From Lepidurus packardi (lineage: Eukaryota; Arthropoda; Branchiopoda; Notostraca; Triopsidae), in NCBI GenBank assembly GCA_023053545.1, contig JAKZAN010000004.1:124001-188000 (forward strand): a stretch of DNA of 64,000 bases. The letters run 5' to 3'. The notes beneath the pieces were generated by a model, which saw only the letters and a program-made list of their open reading frames with translations, did no database searches and was not told the origin of the DNA. Shown here one piece after another: positions 45,801 through 64,000 of this stretch. The translations under genes and the position numbers were made by a program. Each line of letters opens with the position of its first letter. Position 1 is the first letter of the stretch.

Positions 45801-48446
45801 AAATCGAAAGGAAAATGGGGGGGGGCAGAACTTTTGCTTTGACAAGAGGGGACATAATAGGCCCTCTCCATGCTTCCTTTTGTGAAATAAATGCAACTTG
45901 GAACTGCACGTTTGAGATATCGGAGGAGCGGAGGGTTTGATAACTGGGAGCTTTCTCTAAAGAACTGTATGGGGTTAACATTCCTCCCCACCGTTGCCCA
46001 GGGAGCTATCTATTCTATCGCAGAAAAGACCGTCTGGTATAAGAAAGCTTCTCTTCTTCGCCAAAAACGCTTTTGTCATTAACTTCGGGGCGCAAATCTG
46101 ACTCAACATCTCGTATCGCCCGTCCGACCAAATCCAAATCCTCGCTCCAAGTGAGGATCACGCTAAAAAGGAGTACAAGGCAAAGTCATGATCCCTGTAT
46201 GACATGTCAGGAAAAAAGCCTAAACCTAAAAGCCCGGAATGAACGATTCTAGATCTCTGCCTTGTGGCACCCAAGCCAAAGTGTCTGTAATCTCCTCGAG
46301 GAAAAGGTACTTACGCATCATTCCTTGCGGTTGGAGAGAGACTTGAATCTCTTGACCTCCGTCAGTTTTGCTCGTGGCTTATTGCTGCATGTTTGAGGAC
46401 AACGGCAGACCAGCGGACGGTTGAGGACACGTAACGATTTATGTAATCCGCTTTTGATTCTCCGTGAGCTGAAAAGGAGGGAGAGTAATGATCCTCGCCG
46501 TAAGTATGGCGATTAAGAGTTGTCCATAGGAATTAGACTTGGACTAGAATTAGACATGTCCAACGGATTAGACTTGTTAATACATAGACATGTGGTATTA
46601 TATAAAAAAAAGCTTAAAAATGTCTGAAGGGATTTTAGTATTGGCTTAGTGTTGGCTGATTCGCTAAATAAGCGAAGAGGAAAGCGATAAAATGGGTGTT
46701 TTCAAAAGTGAAACACCGAGTTTTCGCGCTTTTTCCCGTTTGACAAGTTCATCTGGGGCTTGAGAGCCAAAGAGACAATGGCTCTAGTCAAGGGTGGTAA
46801 TGATGTAAGCCTGGAATTTCAATTTGTAATGCTATCGGAGGCAAGCTAGGCTTCTTTAGTGCTGTAATAGGGGGACGATTCTGGAAGGAAATGTTTAGGG
46901 AGCGATGGAATCCATTGGTGGGCGTTAGTGAACACGAGAAGGCGAAAAGTCGTAGAGGTCATAATTTTAATGATGGGCTGGTTAATGATGCTCAGCGATC
47001 TCTTAGCCCTCTTGGCTAGAGGCACACGAAGGCCTCCTTGGGGAATCTTTTCTAGTCCTCCGGAGACAAAACAATAGAGAGAAATCCAAGGCTTTTTCCT
47101 TGAATCAAATTTTCGAAGAGAACGGTTTTCAAATTTTCCTTCGTTAGGATAACCCAAGATTTCGCTAACATGTTTCTTTATCAGCGAACATTTTTACACA
47201 AGTTGGTGTTCATTTAAATTTCTTAAATTGAATGACCGACGTAAGCCTGTTGTCGGAAGTTTCTTAAATAATTGCAAGAAAGTGCTGCAGAAAAAAAGTA
47301 CATTCAACTTGACGAATATTCTTCTTTGCAATACTTGAACGAATATTCTTCTTCTTTTGCAGGTAGATACGTTTCGAGTCACCAGCATCAGTCAAAACCT
47401 CTTGGCTGTCGTCAGGAACGCGTTAAGCACGACTTTTAACATCACACAGACTGAAAAGTTGTCTCTGGAGCCCGTGTTGGCGAGTTTCCGAACACCCCGC
47501 TCTGTCAAATTGCTAGTTTTCCTTGTCATGTAAAAGCGCTGCCAAAGAATGAGAGAAAGGAGCCCAAAACCTGCCTTAAACTTAGCTGGAGAAGGTCGAA
47601 AGGATGGGTAAAAGGTTGCTTAAAGGTCCAGCTTATCGTTCTTCTGGGTTTGGTAAGGAAAAGCAGGCAAAGCTGTTTCCATGTCTCACGAACTGCGTAT
47701 TTTGCATAGAGCCGCTATTATCATCGCTTATGTGAGTGTCACTTGCTCAATGCGCTATCCTCCGCGTTGTCAATCACACCACCTCCTCAGCTTTTCAGCT
47801 TAGGGCGAGACAGCCTCCCAAAGCCAAAATACGCATTCATTCCGGCTTGAATTGATTCATGGAAAGGGAATCCTGAGATGATGGGCATACCGTTATTTTA
47901 GCAAGAAAGCACATTCGGTATAATTTTTGTGGATTGGGAATTAGAAGGAATTAGAACATTCGTATACTTACAGTTACCCCACACTTAAAAAAGAATGGCC
48001 AAATGAACTTGGAGTTTGGAGCAGGAAACGTCTGGATGTCACAAATGGCGAAAACTGTAGAGTATCCTGTGCAGGCGGCAAATTGCTCGATCGGAAGTTA
48101 AGCATGGTTAGAAACGGTCGCCAAGAGCAGCACTTATCGTGAGTCCCACGAAAGTTCCCGTTTATTGTGGAGTGGTTCCACTGTAAAAGGGGCGGTTTAG
48201 TGCTGTTTTTGTTTACAACACTAGGGAGTCCCGCCTTTGACTTTTCGCATTTGATTCGCCTGGCTTGGCTGCAATTTCTACTGTTTTTCTGCTTTTACCT
48301 GGGACATTGAGTTGCTGTACGGATGCACAAATGGAGTAAACCAACCTTTCGAGAGAAGCTCTGAGAAGTGCAGAATATTTGGTATACAAGCTCGAGAGAT
48401 AATTTAATGCACAGTGTGACGTCAGTTTTGGTGGGTTTTAAGAGCT

Positions 48447-60006
<11,560 letters not shown>

Positions 60007-60117
60007 AATTTTTTTTTAGACTAGAAAATTAAAAACTATTCCCAGTCGTTTTTTTAATTGTACAAACATTTCCATAAAAGCAAACTATTCCGGCGTTTTA
60101 CATTATTCTTTTGTGTT

Positions 60118-60123
60118 TTTATT
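60118..60123 (-). terminator. Poly(A) signal for the Spatzle-like gene
   Basis: Minus-strand AATAAA about 120 bp beyond the Spatzle-like stop codon. It lies upstream of the plus-strand NBEAL poly(A) signal at 60152, so the two 3' ends probably overlap. Confidence 0.5.
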
Positions 60124-60151
60124 CTTGGGATAAAACGCAAAGAGGTGAGTC

Positions 60152-60157
60152 AATAAA
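60152..60157 (+). terminator. Poly(A) signal for NBEAL
   Basis: AATAAA 146 bp after the NBEAL stop codon. Confidence 0.5.
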
Positions 60158-60244
60158 TTAAGGGGGATTTAGGGAGGCAGGGGAGTCCATTTGTCTTATC
60201 GCACAAACACATGTATATACCTAACCATTCCTGAGATAGTGATA

Positions 60245-61277
60245 TTAGTTCCCGATGAACCCGGGAAGTGCTTCGGAGAGTGATGATTCGGGTCCGGTCT
60301 TGGAGTACTTGGGCCGACACACGCAGCCGTTTTCTACTAGAACGTAGTCTTGGCCAGTCAGCGTGACAGGACCCAATGGAATCACTAGAAACAGGTACGG
60401 CACATAGGTTTGCACGCATTCCCCGTGAACCACGTCGCATTCCTTGGAGCTGGGGATGTTAGGTAAAAGAAGGAGAATTCAATGGAGTTCGGATTCGACC
60501 GCGTGAAATACTCACTCGCAAACTTCGAAGATGACTTGCTGGAGCAAATCAGGAAACTTCTGAACGATAGTCACGGGCTGACCCGAAGTTAGGGATACTC
60601 CGTACAGTGGCGCTGTAGTGTTGTACCTCGTTTTGCACAGTCGGCCCCCTGGTCCGGCGCACGCTTGCCGGGATTCGGTATTTCCTGTAGACGGCCGTCG
60701 TCTGGAGTTGGTTTCGTCAGCCATGTAAACTGGGTTGTCCGTCAAAAGGCTTCTCTCTACCCAAAAGAAACGAAAAAAAACTCTTACTTGTATTTCAAAA
60801 TGAAGATCGATGGCATATTGTCCAAAAAAAAATTGGAGTGGTTGGATAAATGGTCAGTTTTCATGGTTGTCCCTGTACCTTCTCGCAGACTGTAGCCGTC
60901 AGCTAGACTGACTTTCCCGTAGTTGGCCGCTTCGAAGTGTTGCAGCAATTTCTTTTGTGTAATAAGCGGATCCACCAAATTGCTCGCTCGACCTTTGCGT
61001 TTGTTGCTGGGGAACGCCTGTTCTATCACCTCTCTTGCAGAAAGATATGGTTTTCGGGTTAGCGTTATGTTTTTCCAAATGAGGTGAGTAGAAATAATCG
61101 TGCAGATAAATGATACCTGGGGTAGGGCGCTTTCTCAGGGCCGAGGCAATTCAGATTTCCCGTTAAGGCATCCCCTCGCAAATACTTGAGACCACCAGAA
61201 GCAGTACAGTCCGGCAGGGAAGATTTGGAGTCTGACACCGTTCCCAACACCAAAACCAATATGGCCCAGTAGAACAT
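60245..61277 (-). CDS. Spatzle-like secreted cystine-knot ligand precursor
   Basis: Spatzle proteins are Toll-receptor ligands, made as pro-proteins and cut to release a C-terminal cystine knot. Exons: 61277-61117, 61033-60879, 60756-60516, 60449-60245, giving 253 residues. The signal peptide is FYWAILVLVLGTVSDS. The pro-region has PYPREVIEQAF and a basic site NSRRRPS (about residue 122) that could be the maturation cut. The mature part (~130 residues) has the spaced Cys pattern RLCKT, FEVCE, KECD, GECVQTY, GCVCRP, with GQPVTIVQ..LLQQVIFEVC resembling the family's first half. Confidence is moderate: the Cys spacing fits a Spatzle/neurotrophin-type knot, but strict sequence identity is low and another cystine-knot hormone is possible. 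It is tail-to-tail with NBEAL. Confidence 0.65.
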
Positions 61278-62220
61278 CTGTCGATGGAATCATTCATTAG
61301 GTACGGTTAACCTGCCGCCTCATAAAAAACGGATAGAATCTGCAGGATTTCTTCTGGCTTATGCAAGTTTTATAAACTGGCCCTAGCATTTCGATAGTGA
61401 AACCAACTCGTAAAGAAGTTGAATTGTACCTAACTTAGGACAGTTCAACCTAACCTTACTTTCAATTTTACAAAGTCTCTTCAAAATTACTTTAAAACAT
61501 CCGCATTTGTCAGATAAAACACACTATTATGGTCTTCGTTTATTCTATTAGCAGATCTTGTTTATGTCTTTCGCTGATTACTAGTGGATATGACAATAAC
61601 AACCCTAATTAAACCAGAGTTTGAATATCCACAAGCAAATTAGAAAACGATAAGATTTTAATGAAACTGGAAGCAAATGAAAGGGAGTAATATTTAGATC
61701 GAAGAACATGAGTGGCTTGAGCTCATTTTGCAATAGTGTTGGTTTTAAAACAACTAAGAGGAATAAAATAATCAATCGAGTCCAAAGAGTTCAGTTAACC
61801 GAAGTGTGAGAGATGTTGGTCAAGTAACGGGATGCCTGATAAGACTGACGTGCTTTCGCGCTCTAGGTTACTCGCCTGAAAAATACCGTGGGGAAAAACC
61901 AGTTTGTGCGTCTAATAGAGCGCAATCCGGATAACTGCTAAGTCGGCCAGCAAAACGCAACGCGAAAATTACCCGATATGGGGAACTCGCTTACAGGAAC
62001 CTTGGTAAACTACTAACTTCCCTTTCTTATTGTGCCGTGAACTTTACCATGAAACCTAACGGAAAACATTATTTCCCGCTGGTCACTTCGTTGAAATCAG
62101 TTCCGGCCCGCACACGGAAAAAGAACGCGATTTACCCTTGAACTTGAGGTCATTTACTTTGTAACTCCATGGGCATTTCCCTACACCTTTCAAACCCTTG
62201 GTTAAGCTTGTGACACTTGT
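61278..62220. other. Upstream region of the Spatzle-like gene
   Basis: AT-rich, no gene seen. It should contain the promoter of the Spatzle-like gene; no TATA box was placed with confidence. Confidence 0.4.
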
Positions 62221-62340
62221 AAATGACTCAATTTACAAATCAGAGAAAGGATATTAGAAATGACTCAATTTACAAATCAGAGAAAGGATATTAGAAATGA
62301 CTCAATTTACAAAGCAGAGAAAGGTCAAAAGAATGACTCA
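62221..62340 (+). repeat. 37-bp tandem array carrying four AP-1 sites
   Basis: Units start at 62221, 62258 and 62295, with a partial fourth. Each contains TGACTCA, the AP-1/TRE consensus, at 62224, 62261, 62298 and 62334 (spacing 37, 37, 36), followed by atttacaaa and cagagaaagg. It lies about 0.95 kb upstream of the Spatzle-like start codon. Repeat and motif are directly visible; regulation is inferred. Confidence 0.85.
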
Positions 62341-63641
62341 CCTTGAAAGGCTGAAGGTAAAAATAAACACGCCAAGTTTTGACTTGGACCAATTCACACA
62401 CTTTGGCTGGTCTGGTATTCCAATTTTTATTTTTCCAGTCGAAGTCCTGGACTGAGATATTTCATGAAAGGATCACGGTTTGGAGCTCAACACATCTCGC
62501 CAAGTGCTTGACCACAGAAATGTTGATTTAAGGGAACCGGGAAAGAAACGCGTGTGCTTTCTAGCCGCGTGGCTTTGCAAATGAATTGTTCCTGGGCTCC
62601 GTTTCATACCGTCTCAGATTTCTTGCGTTGGCAGCGACAGGCCCAGTTATGGACCCAAATAAGAAATGAAATTCCACCTGCCTGTGGGGTTTCCTGGACT
62701 TTCTTCCTGGCTACTACTACCTATCAAAGCATCGAGGCAACAGCAACACCAAAAGGGACATCCCTAAAGGCCAAGGTTGGGGGTACCTCGTTGAGTTGGC
62801 CGGTCCAAGCGACGCCCACTTTCAACGAGGAAAAAGTCCCGTTTTTTCCTGCTTAGCCTCCGGTCACCGGAGCGAGTAGTACAACAATGCCAACACGAAA
62901 CCAGATCTCAGCGACAACACGAAAACAGGGTATATGTGAGGCTGTTTTTGTCCCGATCATGGTCCATTGTTGCGGTCAGCGGAAAAGGGCGTTCTGTTTT
63001 CTTTTATTTTAATTTGGGAGAGGAAATATCGAACGAGTGGTCACTTTTGACCTATCGTGACCCTTGACCTTAAGACTTGAAAGTTGAGATTTCTACTTCC
63101 GCTATTTACTAACTCGCTTGGTTTGCTTCGAGTTTCAAAAATAGTCCTATTATTCTGTTGGGTTTAGTTTGAATGGGGTTAGTTTCCCAGAACTTGGAAA
63201 ATATATGGCGACATAGTTATGAAGTTTTACTTGTGGCTTAGTCTTGTTTGACACATTTATAAGAATTAATTCAGCTTGACCTGTTTTTTCTTGCTTAGTT
63301 GGAACACTTGACAATACAAGTTTAACCTAGGATTGCATATCTTTGGACTGGATCACTCTTTCTGTTGGCTGGCGATCCACATTTCAAGTATTGAGAAGGG
63401 TTTTGCAGTACATCGAATAGTTCGTAATACGTTTGGACATTTATTTCATTCTAAAGAATTGACTATTACCCTTGCAGCTTAACGTCAGCCTATTCTTTAT
63501 TAATTTACTTATTATTCTTTGTTTTAAGCTCAGCATTGTTCAGCTTGTCAAGGAAGAACAGTGCCGTATTACAGTGACACGAACTACTGCGGGGATATCC
63601 CGTTTGGTGACGGAGACACAATGAAAGATTTCTGTAGCCAA
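62341..63641. other. Non-coding stretch
   Basis: No supported gene. The 100-codon frame at 62554-62856 begins with GTG and has no motif. Confidence 0.4.
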
Positions 63642-63698
63642 CATCAACAACACCGTAGACGGGGCCGTACGCAGAACCAGTCTACGGTGTTGACGATG
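63642..63698 (+). repeat. 19-bp inverted repeat forming a hairpin
   Basis: CAACACCGTAGAC at 63648-63660 is perfectly complementary to 63680-63692, and pairing extends to 63642 and 63698 with two mismatches. The loop is 19 nt. It could be a small-RNA hairpin or an element relic. Confidence 0.8.
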
Positions 63699-64000
63699 CT
63701 GCTAACAAAACTGGCCAGTTTATTTCAGAGGTTGTTTAGATCTCCTTCCTTATCATTTCCTTAATCCATATCTGCTGTTTGTCTACACTTAGTTTAACAA
63801 CCGTAATAAGGTAAACCATTGTAAAAAAGAAGCCATATCACTCGTTATCCTGAAAGGACAGCCTACAGTGATCTAATCATTACAAGACATTCTTTAGTCT
63901 TTCTTTTCCAGGTTTAGTATAGCTGCACTTTTTTAGTAAGGTGTTGTGCGTTTTGGTCTTAATTTCTTGCAGATGTGACCTAAATAAACGCTTTTTGAAA
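63699..64000. other. End of window, nothing recognised
   Basis: AT-rich DNA with an AATAAA at about 63982 near the edge, which could end a transcript or be chance. Confidence 0.4.

Larger units (their letters stand above)
38100..48446. other. 10-kb gene-poor stretch between CLCA and NBEAL
   Basis: No gene, tRNA or intact mobile element is supported. The stretch contains microsatellite, a degenerate duplicated segment (separate entries), short repeats such as gtctagctaaag (about 41400), and a 5S-rRNA-like scrap at about 48088. A 105-codon ATG-initiated frame at 38915-38598 (-) is unassigned. The CLCA promoter should lie just beyond 38099 and the NBEAL promoter just before 48447. Confidence 0.45.

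Noticed and set aside
48084..48122. Functional 5S rRNA gene
   Set aside because: Only about 20 bases of the core match; the flanks needed for a 120-nt 5S fold are missing.
62554..62856. 100-codon plus-strand frame
   Set aside because: Starts with GTG, lacks motifs and has no splice or promoter support.

Overview
This window is nuclear DNA from an animal, most likely an arthropod and plausibly a branchiopod-type crustacean. Genes are split by many short GT-AG introns of about 50-120 nt. The set of orthologues is eukaryotic: nucleolar Nopp140, mitochondrial GatA/QRSL1, a torsin, Nup43, importin alpha, CLCA and neurobeachin-like. A small secreted cystine-knot protein resembling Spatzle points to arthropods. 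The species cannot be fixed from sequence alone.

Bases 1-15.5 kb are an accessory, repeat-rich zone. It holds an intact 1051-codon intronless gene for an OTU-protease-like, C2H2 and PHD zinc-finger protein with its own TATA box, and several tandem repeats. It also holds two diverged ~1.1 kb direct repeats. Between these sits a complete 3,161-bp hAT transposon with matched termini and a perfect 8-bp target duplication. The transposase carries one homopolymer frameshift and one stop. A perfect heat-shock-element array lies at about 14.92 kb.

Bases 15.5-38.1 kb are gene-dense. NOLC1/Nopp140 (+) has two alternative ends, RGG and SRP40. It is followed by QRSL1 (-), a torsin-4-like AAA+ gene (+), NUP43 (-), a KPNA2-type importin alpha (+) and a CLCA protein (-). 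The CLCA gene has a 4.3-kb first intron and has lost its HExxH protease motif.

Bases 38.1-48.4 kb hold no gene I can support, only degenerate repeats and low-complexity DNA. Bases 48.4-60.0 kb hold a 42-exon neurobeachin-like (NBEAL) gene whose exons join into one 2,670-residue frame. Tail-to-tail with it lies the Spatzle-like gene (-, 60.2-61.3 kb). About 0.95 kb upstream of that start is a tandem array carrying four AP-1 consensus sites.

The neighbours do not form a pathway. Nopp140, Nup43 and importin alpha all concern the nucleus and the torsin the nuclear envelope/ER, but this may be chance. All exon coordinates are my own splice calls, made by reading frame, GT-AG signals and recalled family conservation. 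Exon lengths sum to multiples of three for every gene except one CLCA junction.
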